The notes beneath the pieces were generated by a model. It did not search any database. It saw only the letters and a program-made list of their open reading frames with translations, and was not told the origin of the DNA. The position numbers and the translations under genes are program-made. This document shows positions 42,333 to 54,748 of a stretch of 64,000 nucleotides of DNA, piece after piece. This DNA comes from Cubamyces lactineus (Eukaryota; Basidiomycota; Agaricomycetes; Polyporales; Polyporaceae), in NCBI GenBank assembly GCA_022376465.1, contig JACDTU010000007.1, forward strand, positions 1,054,001 through 1,118,000. The letters are read 5' to 3'. Position 1 is the first letter of the stretch. Each line of letters begins with the position of its first letter.

Positions 42333-45137
42333 ATGTCTACCGACTCAACCCAGCAACAGCAACAGCCAGATGGCGGTGCCCAGGCGCCCGCCTCGTCTTC
42401 GGCGGACAACGTCAGCGGTCCTACTGCCTCGGCTTCGCTGACAAAGAGCGGCGCGATTTCAAAAATGCGTTCGCATCGAGGAAACGTCCCTACACTACCG
42501 CAAACGAAATTATGCCCTCTCTGTCCAGCGAAATTCACGAGGACAACACACTTGAATCGCCACCTGAAAACTCGTAAGTCAAGGTGGCCGGATGCGGACT
42601 ACGATATTCTGGGTAACTGACCTTACTCTCCAGATACAAACGAACGGCTCCACGAATGCGACGTGAGAGCGATCTTCGTTAGCTGTTGGGAGTATCCAAC
42701 CTCACACTCCCCTGTTGCAGCGGTGCCATGCCCAGTTCACTCGTAGTGACCTCCTAACTCGGCATAAAAGAACTTGCTGCGATACGTAAGCGCTAGCATG
42801 TTTCATGTGCGCTTGATAAGCTGCTAACGTGGGTTCTGTTTTCGCTTTCCCACCGCAACCCTTCAGAGCCCTTGCAAACAAATCGCGTCGGAAGTCATGT
42901 CAGAGCTGTGCAGATTCGAAGGTGAAGTGCGACCTTCAGCGGCCCTGCTCCAGGTGTAGAGCAAGAAACCGTGAATGCGTATACACCAATGCCTCCAATT
43001 CGATCACTGAAGCCGACGGCACGGCACAAGAAGGGAGATCTTCGTCCAGCCATGGCGAATCATCATCAGGTTCGTCTCCTTCGGCGCACGTGGAGGTAGT
43101 AAACGACACGCCTTCCGTCTCGCAACCATTGGAGAGCCTCTCTGCCACGGCATCGACTGCGTCATTGACAACGATCCCTGCGGGTGACTCTTCGGGATCT
43201 TCCTATCGTGCGATGCCGGCTTCTTCAATCATACCGCATGCTATAGCGCACCCATACAACTACCAAACGAACGCTGTCACTCCTGCTACGACAAACCAAA
43301 CGCCAGAAGAACGCGCTTACCTCAGCGAACTCTTCTCTAGTCAAATGTACGATAACTTGTTCTCGGATCTGTTTACCTCTAGCTTCCAAAAGAACCCAGC
43401 GATCCCGGGGCAGCACTTCCATCAAGATCCTGCAGCGATTCTTACCGATCGTTTGGAGTCAACGGGTCTAGGCCCGGTACAACCACAGCCTGGTGTCTAC
43501 TTCGATTCTCCTGTCCAGCTCGCCATCCCACCTTTGGACTCCTCTTTCGCGGTCGATGGCTTTGGGGATTCCTTACCTAATGAGCCCTTGCAAATGACAA
43601 TCCCACCGCTTGTCACTATAGAGCAGCCAACCCCTGAGGAGCTGAACGAATACCGTACGTCGTCCTGGCCCTGTCGCAAAAAATACTGCAGTAATCTTAC
43701 GGAATCTCCATGTTTTGTGCCATAGTGAGGCTGTTCGTCTCGACCTTCTCCTTGCACATGCCGCTCGTACATATACCGACGTTCCTGTTGGACGAACGGC
43801 ATCCAATTCTCGTGGTCGCTATGCAAGCCTGCGGCGCAATGTATGCCCATACGCCGACTGCGGCGAAGTTCATCGACACGGCTCTCGCAAGCAAACGCGA
43901 CGAGGTCATTGCTGAACTGGTACGCAAATCACTTATTCTGAGCAGTCATAATCTGAGCAAGGTCCCTCGGAAACCCAACAGTCATCGGACTCAAAAAGTT
44001 TTGAAGAGATCGTACAACTCACCGTTGCGTCGGGTCTCATGCAAGTCATTGGTTTGTTCCACCGCGACCCTGAACAGCGCGCCAAGGCAAACGTTTACCA
44101 CGGCATGATCGTCATGGTGGGTGTGATGCGATCCGAGCTTTCTTGAGTCGTACTCACCGGCGTCGTAGATGCTGCGCATGAGTGGCTTTGTAGACAAGGT
44201 GCGGGACTGGAAGCTTCCCGAGATCAATTTCTCCGACCCGGAGGCTGTAGAGCGAGCTTGGAGAGGATGGGTGAAGCATGAGTCGGCAAAGAGGTAAGCC
44301 GCTTCCGCGCATAGACAAGGTCAGATCGCTGATCCAACGTACAGAGCCGTCTGGCTCTGTTACCTGCACGACTGCTGCCATGCAATTTACTTCAACCTCT
44401 CTCCCACGTTCCGTACAGAGCAGTTCACGCTCGGCCTGCCTTCCGAAGACGCGCTGTGGACAGCGAAGAACTCCATTGAATGGGCTGCCATTCTCCAGAC
44501 GCCGTCGCCCTACGGGTCGGTCGAGGTCCGACTATGTGGTCACTACTTGAAGGCGCTCTATTATTACCTTGCGCAAAACAATCCGGACAATGCGCCCCGC
44601 CCCTTCAACGTGTCACCTTTCGCGCACCTCGTCATGATACACGCGATCATGCGCAAGCTCTTCGAGATGTACCTTCGTGATCGTCTGCCCCTCTCGCAGC
44701 CCGATACTACCGGCCTGCGTCCCAAGATGAATCCCCACTTTGTTGACAGGGACCGCGCGTTCCACGTCCAGATCCTGCTGCATTACTGGCTCCAAAGCTG
44801 GCTCAACTCACCGGATACACCGCGTAACGTGCCGGAGAACCAGCAACGCTTCTGCTTCAACGCGCTGCCGTTCTACTGGCTCGCCCAAGTCGGGCTGGTT
44901 GCATACCAGGAAGGCTTGCCGCCGTTCGACCCGGAGGGCACATACATCACGTCGCATGACGCGAAGTTCTACCTGATCAAGAAGTGGGAGCGGCACATCC
45001 GCAAGTTCCTGGCCAGCGGAGAGCAGACGCCGACCAAGTTCTGGGACGAGGTGATGAAGATTCGTATCGAGTCGTGGCAGGCGGAGACGGGTTTCGAGTA
45101 CGACCACCTTCTGGGGTTCTTCCATCCGGTCAACTAA
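42333..45137 (+). CDS. C2H2 plus Zn2Cys6 fungal transcription factor
   Basis: About eight exons encode ~800 residues. A Gln/Ala/Ser-rich lead is followed by one C2H2 finger (LCPLCPAKFTRTTHLNRHLKTH) and a second (HECDRCHAQFTRSDLLTRHKRTC), split over the first three exons, then a Zn2Cys6 cluster (SCQSCADSKVKCDLQRPCSRCRARNRECVY) that begins in exon 4 (42867-43654). A disordered Ser/Thr-rich stretch follows, then the fungal_trans middle homology region (LHMPLVHIPTF, AMQACGAMYAHTPTAAKFIDTA, VWLCYLHDCCHAIYF). Such two-zinc-domain proteins are nuclear DNA-binding regulators; the targets are unknown. It lies between GH79 and a UDP-glycosyltransferase, but I cannot infer that it controls either. Splice sites 42573/42634, 42662/42721, 42785/42867 and 43654/43726 keep phase. 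Confidence 0.9.
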
Positions 45138-46297
45138 GGGGAGAGAGACGTGTACGATAGGAGTGGGGCGCGTTGGCTGTGTATGCTTTTATATCCGTCG
45201 TATGTACTATCTATCGAGATCTTCGCTGACATGGGAACTCCGTGCGTTCGTAACCGGCCGCGAGGCGTTGGGTTCCAAGGCCAGGCTCCGTGCGTCGGGC
45301 AATTCGTATGAAATTGGGTTGACCCACTTGACGGTCCGGCACTGCTCGCACATAGAAGCATGGTATTGGCGGCCGTGATGGGACGGAAAGTACTATTAGG
45401 CTTGCGACCCACAAGATGCCCGACTCGGACATTTAGTTTCGATCTGTCCGGCCGCCAGCTGCCTTGTGGCCCGGTACCCGCTTGATGCCTCTGCTTTCAC
45501 GTGGGGAAAGCTAGCTGGCGTATCAGGCATGCCTCCTTGGCTTGCGTCTATTGCTCCTTCCATGTATGTGATAACACACTCCGCGGGGCGCGGAAATGAA
45601 TGCGATATCGATAGGACTGGCCTCGACATACCCGGACACATGGTTCCTACATCGAACTACAGTGCATACCATAACAAACCACAGTCCCAGCGTACAGCCA
45701 CAAGCATTATATGGCTCAGGGGCCTCTTGCCGCCGCGATGTCATGTTATAGCCATGTTCTGGCCACCGCGGTAGAGCCAGTAGGTGGCTTCTCCTCATAC
45801 AGTATTGTACGATTGCAAGAGCTCACTGTCGCGCGCTTCAAGGGTGGTGCTGTACGCGCAATAGCGCCCGGTGATGCTCGTGCCTCTTAGGCTGAACAAG
45901 CTATGACTTGAGCATTGGCTGGGTCCTAGTAGTACTACCCTGGAAGCGTCATGATCGAGCCGGCGTGCTCACCTCAACAGGAGTACGTTAGACATTCGGA
46001 CCTTCGCCGATCACGCTCCGCCCTGCCAGGATGATATGCCAAAAAGCCACACTGCGGGCTGCGTATGGTTGGAAAAAGAGCGTCGAGGAGCTGTCCAGAC
46101 CTCCGTGTACTAGGCCCCATCACTGATGTTAGCCCAACAAAGCCCAATGACTCGTATTCTTACCACAGATCAAACTCTACACGTCTACAGTATAGTATGT
46201 ATATCCAGGCCCGCTGACGGTGCACTTATAATGGACAGGGCTGCAGTAAGTGGGTGCACTCTTCATCGTCGTCGCGATCCCCCTCTGCAGCAGCACC
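45138..46297. other. Intergenic region
   Basis: 1.16 kb between transcription factor and UDP-glycosyltransferase genes. Only short spurious frames; no gene I can support. Confidence 0.4.
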
Positions 46298-48437
46298 ATG
46301 TCCGAGCACGCAGATGATCGACACATTGTCGCATTTCCCTTCCAAGCATGGGGCAAGTCGCTTCTACTTGTTACGATATCGTCGCGCTCACTGCACACAC
46401 TATCTTCTCAGGTCATACGAGGCCGCTCATCAACCTCGCTACCCGACTCGTAAGGATGAAGCCCTGCACAGTGACCTTGCTGGTGACGGACAAGTATCTT
46501 GAACGAGCTCAAGCGGAGGTCGTACGCAACTCAACAGCTGACGGACAAGCCTATGACGAATATGTCAGGTAGCCATGTCTATCTACAGCGCGATTCATGT
46601 TTCTCGTATTCACAAGTTCTACCGTCTCCGTCAAGGGTAATTTCACTTGGAAAGGCAGACCTACAAGATTCGGATCGTCTAAACAAGTCTTTCGAGGAAG
46701 CATGGAAGAGGCTCGTTGCTGGCGAGGGTATTGTATGTCAGAGGACGAACATACGCTATGCTGCCGCACCGAAGCCGCGAGCCATCATCCTCGACGTATG
46801 CGAACTTGGGCCCTTCTACCGTGGTCGCTCTCTCGTACTTACCTGAGCTTCCGCTGTTAGCTGTTTGGGGTGCAGGCGTTTGACGCAGTCAAGGCATCGA
46901 GCGAGAACGATGTGAAGACCTATGTCTTCAACGCGGGCTTGACAGCTGCATTGTTCCATCTCTTTGGCTCTGAGTACTATGGTGGATTAGGCGACGTCCG
47001 CGGGAGGGCTGAAGAGGAGGCGCGTCGGACGGGAAAATCGATGTCAGATGTCATCCTACGAGTATGTTACATCGACATTTTTACACTTCGCGAATAGCGC
47101 GTTCGAACTGATATCGCATGCACAGGAGATGACCATTCCGAAGGGTGAAGTCATACGCGTTCCAGGGATGCCTCCGATGTATGATTATGAGTATGAACCC
47201 CAGCCCGTACGTTCCTTGCCTCCTGGCTCATCCATCACCCGCAATGATCTAATCGGAGGCGATTATATTAGAATGGGGTCCCGCCGCAGGTCGTCGTTGG
47301 CATGTTCTCTCGAGTTCATGGGTAAGCGATTGATGCACGTGCTCAAACATGTTCAGATTCTCACCGGGGACTTAGGTTACTGGAGGGATGTGACGGCATC
47401 CTCCTCTATACCGCGGAGTCGTACGAACCTGCTGCAGTGAATGCTATGCGTAACTGGTTCTCCAAGACGTCTCGAGGCGTGTACGTCTGTGGGCCGCTTG
47501 TACCTATTGGTAAACAGGCGGTGGAAAACGAAACAAACCAGACCGCGGATAGCGTAGCAATTGAGACGTTCCTGGACACGACACTGGAATCTTCGGGAAA
47601 ACAGTCTCTTCTCTACGTATGCTCAAGCTCATTCGGAAGCTGCAGCCTCTACAGAGCTGACGCCGCTTTCCCTAGATCTCTTTCGGATCGATGCCTCACA
47701 ACGCAGAGGTCGACAAGCTGTGGACTTTTCTGCAGGTCGTCATGGATTTGGGGATCCCGTTCGTCAGTACTGCCTCATGAGCTGGCAGAGTGGTCCTTTT
47801 GATTGACTGCGCCTGGACAATCAGATCATGAGCCATTCGTCGGACGATATACCACCCAACGTACTGGACAAAATAACATCGTGCACAAAGGGTCTAGTTT
47901 CGCCTTGGACGCCTCAGCAGACTGTCTTGCAGCACCCCGTGAGTGATCGCTGCGCATTGAGGGTTTGCTGGCTTGGATTCACTGATCCTCGAGTTTTCCA
48001 GGCTACTGGCTGGTTCCTTACACACGGGGGTCATAACAGCGTCTTGGAGTCAATCATCGCTGGTGTGCCAATGTATGTGCCAGTTTCATGTTACCCGGAA
48101 GGACGCTGAAACACTTTTCAGGATTTTCTGGCCTTTTGGGGCTGACCAGCCTTTGTGCGCCGTGCACGTCACTGACAATCTGCAAGCAGGTTACGAGTTC
48201 ATAGAATGCCGTAATGGCGCAGAGGGGATGAAGCCCATCTATCGCAGCGGGAAGACCGCTCAAGGCACCACTGAGGCGTTCAGGGCAGAGGCGTTTGAAA
48301 TACTTCGGAATGCGTTTGGGAAAGATGGGGAGCAAAAGCGCGGTAACTTGCGCAGGTTTACGGAGGCGATGAAACTTGAATGGGACGATGGTGGCTCGTC
48401 AAAGAGGGACATGCTGGGCTTCTTAGACAACCTCTAA
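46298..48437 (+). CDS. UDP-glycosyltransferase, GT1 family
   Basis: About nine exons encode ~500 residues of a GT-B fold UDP-sugar transferase. N-terminal [23 protein letters not shown] is the acceptor-binding start, with the conserved His before RPLINL. The C-terminal PSPG-type box is clear: [26 protein letters not shown], then ESIIAGVPM and FWPFGADQP. Two introns are unusual: the first (46353-46411) starts GCAAGT and ends AG, a GC-AG intron; another starts GTCAGT just after PF at about 47763. Between, the frame runs through [13 protein letters not shown] and [16 protein letters not shown]. Such fungal UGTs glucosylate sterols, lipids or secondary metabolites in the cytosol. No secondary-metabolite core enzyme is nearby. 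Intron choices in the second quarter of the gene are uncertain. Confidence 0.85.
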
Positions 48438-48922
48438 CATTCGTCCTAATCTGTCACTCCGTAGCAACAATTCATGTGCAGCACATACCGTGCCAACTGG
48501 CGGGGCTAAAAATACCCCGTAGATCAGAGGAGAGTGAGGTGAAGGTACATGATACGAGGGAACAAACACGGTCACGTGAGCGGCGCGATGGTAATGTATA
48601 AGTTGTGTTTGTTTGGCTGGCTTGCGCGTTGTCCATCTTTCCTCCAGCCTGCACTTCTGAGAGTCTTTCCTCCTGGTGTGAAACCATGAACTCGGCCAAA
48701 TCTGTCCAAGTGCACTCCGCCGACCGAACGGCTACGACCTGGACGAAGAACAAGGGATCCTCTCACTCGCTCTCCCCGACTATGGAGAAGGGACATACAC
48801 AAACGGACCGTAACCAGCGCATGCTTGACTATGGTCTAAAGAGCTTGTCTCCAACGCGTCTTGATGTATGGCTTTCTGGCTTGATTCCGACAATTTCACG
48901 TCCTCCGCTCTTGAGCGTCCCC
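48438..48922. other. Intergenic region, possible upstream exon of GT49-like gene
   Basis: Mostly promoter. An open frame from 48605 is continuous with the predicted start of the GT49-like protein, so the true ATG could be upstream. Confidence 0.35.
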
Positions 48923-50102
48923 ATGCTGATGACTACTATCTGTGTCTATGGCCTACTCAGCGTACTGGTTCTGTCTTACTATGTGTTCTCTGGCGTCTGG
49001 GAATCATGTGGTGTTCAACCTTCCGGCTCGGGTACGTCCGCGAGTCCTTTTTCTTGTACCTCCCACCCTGAAGATCAACCTAGATTCCTCTATTCTGGAG
49101 CAACTTCCGCTCGAACACTTGCTATCTAAAGTCTCCTCGTTGCACTCACGCCCATTAAAAATCAACCCAAACGTACTGTCGACTCCTACGAAGAATCACG
49201 TCTTTTCGGCCTGTCTGTGGACTGTCGACACGGAAATCGAGCATATAGAGAGCTGGGCAGCTGAATGGCGAGGTCTGACACACTCGAGTTGAATCGCTGT
49301 CGAGACTGACTCACATTGCAGGCCCTTTGAGTCTCCTCGTGATGACAACCGCACAGCCGTCCTCTCCTCAACAGGAGGAATTGACAGCGAAGCTCGTTGC
49401 TCTACAACGGAAGCATCCCCCCTTGCAGAAGAACCTCTTCGTACATTTACTGCACGTCGAACTGGGTATCGAAGTTCACCCTAACGCCTTCCTGAATCTC
49501 GCGCGTCTTCTTGCTCCTAGCCCGCGAGTGGTGCTCTTCCCTGGAAACCTCTCGGTCGTCCCTCCCAGAACTCTGTATCGCACTTTGCTCCACCAGCAAC
49601 CATCTTCCTCTTCCGCCATGACTCCGGGAGGGCATGCGCGCAAGCGCAAACCTGCGATTCTGACGTCTCGTGAACGGACTTCCTTCCCGTTCGCCCCTCT
49701 TGCTCCTCTTGTTCTTGCTCGCGACGATGCTACCTGGTGTACGGAGCGCTTCTTTGCGGACATGCCGCGCTCGGCCGACTGGGAAGAATGTCTTTGGCAG
49801 GTCTGGCTCGGGAACTTTGGGGACCTGGAGATCCGGCAAGTTGATGGTATAGCTGGTCAAGTCTCATCCACCGCCGAGAACTCTGCAGTGGTATGTTCTT
49901 CGCCCTGACAGCTCCGATGTCTAAGACATTAAACCCGCGTATATAGATCAAGCTGCATCGCCGGCTCGTTTCCAAGTTCAGGGGCGAGACGTGCGGTTTA
50001 GCGATTCGACGGTTCGCCGCACTGCGAGATACGAGCAGTAGCGCCGATACAAAGAAGGCGAGATGGCTGAAGCGGGTTTGTCGTAGCTGGAGCTCAAACT
50101 GA
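48923..50102 (+). CDS. LARGE-like glycosyltransferase (GT49 family)
   Basis: Encodes a type II membrane-type glycosyltransferase. A hydrophobic stretch MTTICVYGLLSVLVLSYYVF near the start looks like a Golgi signal anchor. The catalytic part carries FSACLWTVDTEIEHIESWAAEWRGPLSLLVMTT, where the last residues cross an intron near 49290-49321, then NAFLNLARLLAPSPRVVLFPGNLSVVPP, and WEECLWQVWLGNFGDLEIRQ. A final exon (from about 49949) adds IKLHRRLVSKFRGETCGLAIRRF. These blocks fit basidiomycete GT49 proteins (LARGE-type beta-1,3-glucuronyltransferase relatives). It presumably works in the Golgi on glycan chains. The frame between the anchor and FSACLWTVD shifts and must be joined by a short intron I could not fix; the 5' end is therefore uncertain. 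Confidence 0.65.
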
Positions 50103-50330
50103 GGCAACATCCACATCTGTTCGTCGTCGGTCACTAGGGTACGAGATGTTTAGCTGTATGCATACTCATGCTCGTTTGCATTCCATCGATCGATGCATCA
50201 TAATCGAAGACGGGCAGGGGGCTACCACTCATCAGGCTTTCGCGCGCCGTTTTCGGCATCGAACTCGTGTCGACATGTCTCTATGACTCGTATATGATTA
50301 TCAGTGGTACGCATAGGAGCGCATCGTCCC
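50103..50330. other. Convergent intergenic region
   Basis: 3' flanks of the GT49-like and first BTB gene, which run toward each other. No feature seen. Confidence 0.35.
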
Positions 50331-51670
50331 TCAAAAGTTCCGCCCGCAGCCATTGCAGTGACTTATGTAGTAAGCGGTCGAACACCCTCCTGGACAGCGC
50401 TTCGAGTTGTTCGCCGGGTTGTTACCTTTGAGGAGGTTCGAGATTACGCGTTCTGAACCTGCAAGGAGTTTCCCTTTTGCAAGAGACTCGATCCACACCG
50501 GGAGATGGTCCTGGATGACTGGCTCGTGTAGATGCTCCTGTAAGTACTCCAGCTGAATATCTTGAATGGCAGGGTACCTGAAAAGTAGCATGCCACCATC
50601 AGCTCGAGTACCATTGGGGCGTCTCTACGTACTCACAGTGAGGTAAACGCTGAGAAGATCTCTTCTAGAATGTTATGAGGCGTTAGCCTCTTCTTGATCT
50701 CACTCGCCGCGAGTTCCTTCAGAGACGCGATGTCGTACTACCAGAAGCCTCTCTGTCAACTTCGTTCTACAACGATCGCATCAAGACATCGGACGCACTC
50801 TATCTGCTAGACGGTAGATCGACTTTGGCGAACAAGCAGGCGTCTTGTTGAGCTCAAGATCCCAGGAGCGACTTTTTCCCTCGGAATGCAGGGGCGCGAA
50901 CGTCAACTCCTGCGAGCCTAGATAGGTGAACATTATGAACGCGCGCCAGCTAGACCAGACATTCTCAATTTCGATCAGCCTGAGCAAAGGGCTAGACGGG
51001 ACGCACGTTCTGTAAGCAATGCCATCAAGGAAGACGACTCGGCCTTGTCGACCTGGTCGGGTGAAACTAGTCTTCGGAGCGGCGGCATTTCGGTCCTCCG
51101 AGTCGCCCTTGGGATCAGACTTTTCCTCATCCTGCCGGCAGTCGAATCAGTCGATGAAAAACAGACCGCCACTCGAACACATACTTTTGAGGATTCTGGG
51201 TCGAGACTACTCCCGACGGCAGTGTCCGACCAATCCTGTTCATCCTGTTCATCCAGGTCACTGTCGCAATCATAGTCATAGTCTGAGGTCTTATCGGGCC
51301 GTGCAGACGGATAAGGTGCGTCCATGTCCACGATGCCGCTCTCCGCGTACCCCTGAGTGAACACTACGCGGCCCGGAGGAGCTGTCGTCAATGGCATACT
51401 ACAAACGCAGTGGTGGATCTACTCACGGTAGTCGAAGTGCGACGACGCCTTTCGGAGAAGAGTCGAGTTGGCCAGGACGGGCATGGGCTTGTCGACAAGG
51501 CCCTCGCGATTGCGCCGGGAAAATGCGAAGAACTTCACATCCTCGAACGAAGAGCCATTTACGCTGGCTAAGAGGGCCGCTCGCAGGACATCTTCCCGGG
51601 AGGATGATGCCACTGGCATCTTGGCAGAGCCCTTCTTGCCCTTCGAATTCTCCTTGGGTCGTTTTGACAT
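50331..51670 (-). CDS. BTB/POZ domain protein, array member 1
   Basis: Minus-strand gene of four to six exons. Exon 1 (MSKRPKENSKGKKGSAK...) leads to the first BTB strand: SSFEDVKFFAFSRRNREGLVDKPMPVLANSTLLRKASSHFDY. An acidic insert follows (DYDYDCDSDLDEQDEQD), then KKTSFTRPGRQGRVVFLDGIAYR, then AFIMFTYLGSQELTFAPLHS and CSPKSIYRLADRV, the signature of fungal BTB proteins. The C terminus (YPAIQDIQLEYLQEH..., KRCPGGCSTAYYISHCNGCGRNF) ends in a Cys/His-rich knuckle, CPxGC-x8-HC-x2-C. BTB proteins dimerise and often bridge substrates to Cullin-3 ligases; partners here are unknown. Joins between exons 2 and 4 were not all resolved. First of four tandem members. Confidence 0.75.
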
Positions 51671-52874
51671 TCCTGGACAGCGTCCGCACCACAGATGCGT
51701 TGACTTCGCCTGCTTCTGCAACCTGAGCAAGGTACGCCAACGACCCACCTGTAGAATATAGATCCTGACGTGTGTAGCGGAGGTCGGAAATGGAGGCAGA
51801 ACAAGTGCTCCCTCTCCGACGTACTTGTAGTCAGCCCTTTGGGAGCCCGAGATGCACATGTGCCACTGCCGCAGCACTCATGCACCTTCGCCACGCCCAC
51901 TCGACGGTGAAGCCGCTTTGGCCTCGAGGCTTGAGAAGTTCTGTAGATATCAAGTGGGATCAGGATGTACGTAGTACCTTCACCGCAGCGCCTTCTGATA
52001 AATTTCCATTGCATGCGGAGGTTTCTCGTCGGCACTACTGTATTGGTGCACTGTCTGGTAGATAGCAAAGCGCTACCACCACCTCCCTGGAAAAGCTGAA
52101 GGTTCGGGAAAAGGGCGACGTTCGGGTAACTCAATGGGGACTCAACGGCTCGTTTGAATAATCATGGCTGTACTGTCGCCCGGGATCACGTACTTGGGCC
52201 AGACTTCACCGCAGCACACTGGTACGCCTTTTCATCTATAGTGACCCATGGCTGATGGTAGCACGATGGGACCTTGTGAGATTTCATTGAAGAGAGCGAG
52301 ACTGAAGAATTTAAAGCTTGGAGACTTGAAAGCTTGAGCAGCCGCTGACTTGGTAGCAGGCACAAAGTTTTGAACATGCATGGCGCAGACAAAGGGACCG
52401 TACTTGTGGGCCATATGGCATCGAGAGGAGGAGGAAGAGGAAGAGGAGGATGAAGATGAGTGCTTGCTGAACGGAATTGTACGCAGAACCCACACGTAGT
52501 GATCAATGATCACGGCCGAGGACTTGAAAGAAAAGGCGCCTCATTGCCGGGCGCCTGAATACTGGACGTCCGTCTTCTTGAATCCTTCGCCCGACTTAGT
52601 ACATTATTGGGCTCATACAACCGTAACCATCTTCATATCAGCTATGTCCTATTCCATTATCAACAATGCTTGCCGATATGCGATCCGAGAATCAGCCAAG
52701 GTAGTAGGGTCTGACAATGCGCGACCGTTGTACTACCGCAAATGCACACGTTCAAGAGTAACTTGAAGGTATAGATCTGTTCGGTAGTCGGCAGCTTTCT
52801 CTGGAGCTCAAGTAAAACATCGTAAGTAAGCAATTCGAGTCGAGTCCCCATCACCGATTCCGTTCCTCCTCATA
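51671..52874. other. Intergenic region with purine-rich tract
   Basis: Promoter of BTB member 1 and 3' flank of member 2. A low-complexity GAGGA/GAAGA run lies at about 52420-52460. No gene I can support. Confidence 0.4.
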
Positions 52875-54748
52875 CTAACTCAACATCCAGCCACACATCG
52901 CGCACCTATGCTGTATTGTCGGCATCGCGCATCCCTTGGGACACTTGGTCGAAACCGCAGGATCGATCGTCGCGCACCCAAGCTTGTGTATGAGGCGTTC
53001 GAAGGTATCTGCGCACTCCCTCAGCTCGCCACGCGCGAAGCGACTGACCCAGGTAGGCAAGCGGACAGTAATATCGGGATGTTTCAGGTATGCGAGGGCG
53101 AAATTCAGCTCCATATCTTGAACAGCCGGGTTCCTATGTGAAACCGTATTGTCATCTAGAAGCACTGAGGAACGCTCGTACTGAAAGCACGTACACGGCT
53201 GTGAAGCGCGAGAAGAGCTCCTCGAGGACGTTTTGCGTTGAAAGCTTCGCAGCGATGTCGTTTCCCGCAAGCAAAGCCAGCTCTGGATTTCCGTACTGTA
53301 CTCGGGAGGCTCGTCAGTTTGGTCGAACGTGCAAGTATGGTATGGTCGTAGCACCTTGGTGGCAAGTCGGTACGCTGACTTGGGCGAGCATATAGGCAAT
53401 TGAGTCGCATCGTCCAGGCGATCATCAGGTATGAGGTTCGACGCTTGTGATCGCAGAGGGGCAAACGCAATCCGTTTTGTGTACGCATAGAAAACGAACG
53501 CGCGCCAGCTGAACGAAGACGATATGGTGAGTAGTATTCACATTATCCTGATACGCGGCGTACGTTCGATAAGCCGTGTCCGTCAAGAAAGCCGTTCGAA
53601 TCGTTTCACCCTGCATGACAGGTGACTCTACGCGACTAGACTGTTCCACTCCCGGCTTTACGGTTGTGTCTTCAGTCACCGGCGAGCCCATCCGCGGGAC
53701 AGATTGGCCTGTCTTAGCATACTCTGCGTATGGTTCAGACTCGCTAGAATTTTCGCCGACAGGCAACTGCAATACGAAAATGCACAGAAAGGTCAACATT
53801 GGAAGAGACGAACAGTAACTATCCCAGAGGTACCTCGGTGGGAGTATTCGTCTCAGTGGCGCCGTTTTTGTCTCCAGCAGGATCAACGGCTGGAGTAGTA
53901 GTATTCGATAACGCCGAGCTGTAACGCGACTCCGCCGATCCTCCTTGGTCAGATAGGTGACTTCCTTGCGGCGTCTCCCCTCCTGTCGAGTGCTCCGACT
54001 CTGATGTGATATCCATGGGAGACTTCGGAGCTGTGTCATCCTCGAAGTCGCCATCCTCCAGGTCGCTGTCATCGATGTACTCATACTGCATGGGTGGGCG
54101 CGTCCCACTGGTCCCATTCATATCGCTGTTGTTGTAGTTGCCAACGAGCACTGTCACCAACAGAAGTCACCCACGTTTCAAGTGAGTCTGACATCGTACC
54201 ACGTAAAAACGGCGCTCACATAACGATGGATTGGACAGTGCTCGGGTAACGAGCGCGCTATTTGCGTACAGCGCCCGAGGTTGGCAGACAACGCCAGACG
54301 GCAGGCGTTTCGACATGGCTACGAGACGTAGATCCTCAAAGCGGCCGGTCAGGATACTCAGATTCAACGCGTATTGGCCGGTCTCTTCCCAGCTCATGGT
54401 AGTGTTCGTTCTGTTTGACTGCTCTTGCTGGGCGGGTGCGCCATCGGGCTGACCAGGGGATTCCTTGAGGTTCTTCGTCGTCGCTGCTGGTACATCATCG
54501 CTGAATTGGTTTGCAAACGGATGTGTAGCGGAACCAGCGCCGCTTGTTTGAGGGCGTGAATTGTGCTCGTCCTTCGAGGATGTCGATGAACATCGAGACG
54601 CCTCGGGTTGCTTCGGTTCGTCTCTCGCTGGCTGGAGATTGCCCGCTGCAGGACTGCCTGCCGTCGCCGATTGAGACCTTCCCTCACCCGACTCTCCAGT
54701 GCCACAGGCCCCATTGTTCTTGCTTTTCCCCCGTCGCTTTGGGGACAT
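52875..54748 (-). CDS. BTB/POZ domain protein, array member 2
   Basis: Minus-strand gene of several exons. Exon 1 begins MSPKRRGKSKNNGACGTGES, is Ser/Gly/Gln-rich, and reaches GRFEDLRLVAMSKRLPSGVV...YANSALVTRALS, the first BTB strands. Exon 2 is an acidic insert (YEYIDDSDLEDGDFEDDT, then a Ser/Thr/Pro-rich run). The rest of the BTB fold follows on the same strand (an exon around 53580-53560 with DTAYRTYAA-like start, and a segment ending CSPKSAYRLATKV near 53380). The C terminus has HPDITVRLPTWVSRFARGELRECADTFERL and ends STKCPKGCAMPTIQHRCAMCGWMLS, a Cys-rich knuckle like member 1. The N-terminal extension is longer than in other members. Protein partners unknown; middle exon joins uncertain. 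Confidence 0.7.

Noticed and set aside
52186..52513. Minus-strand Ser/Leu-rich frames
   Set aside because: Translation of a purine-rich low-complexity tract in an intergenic region.
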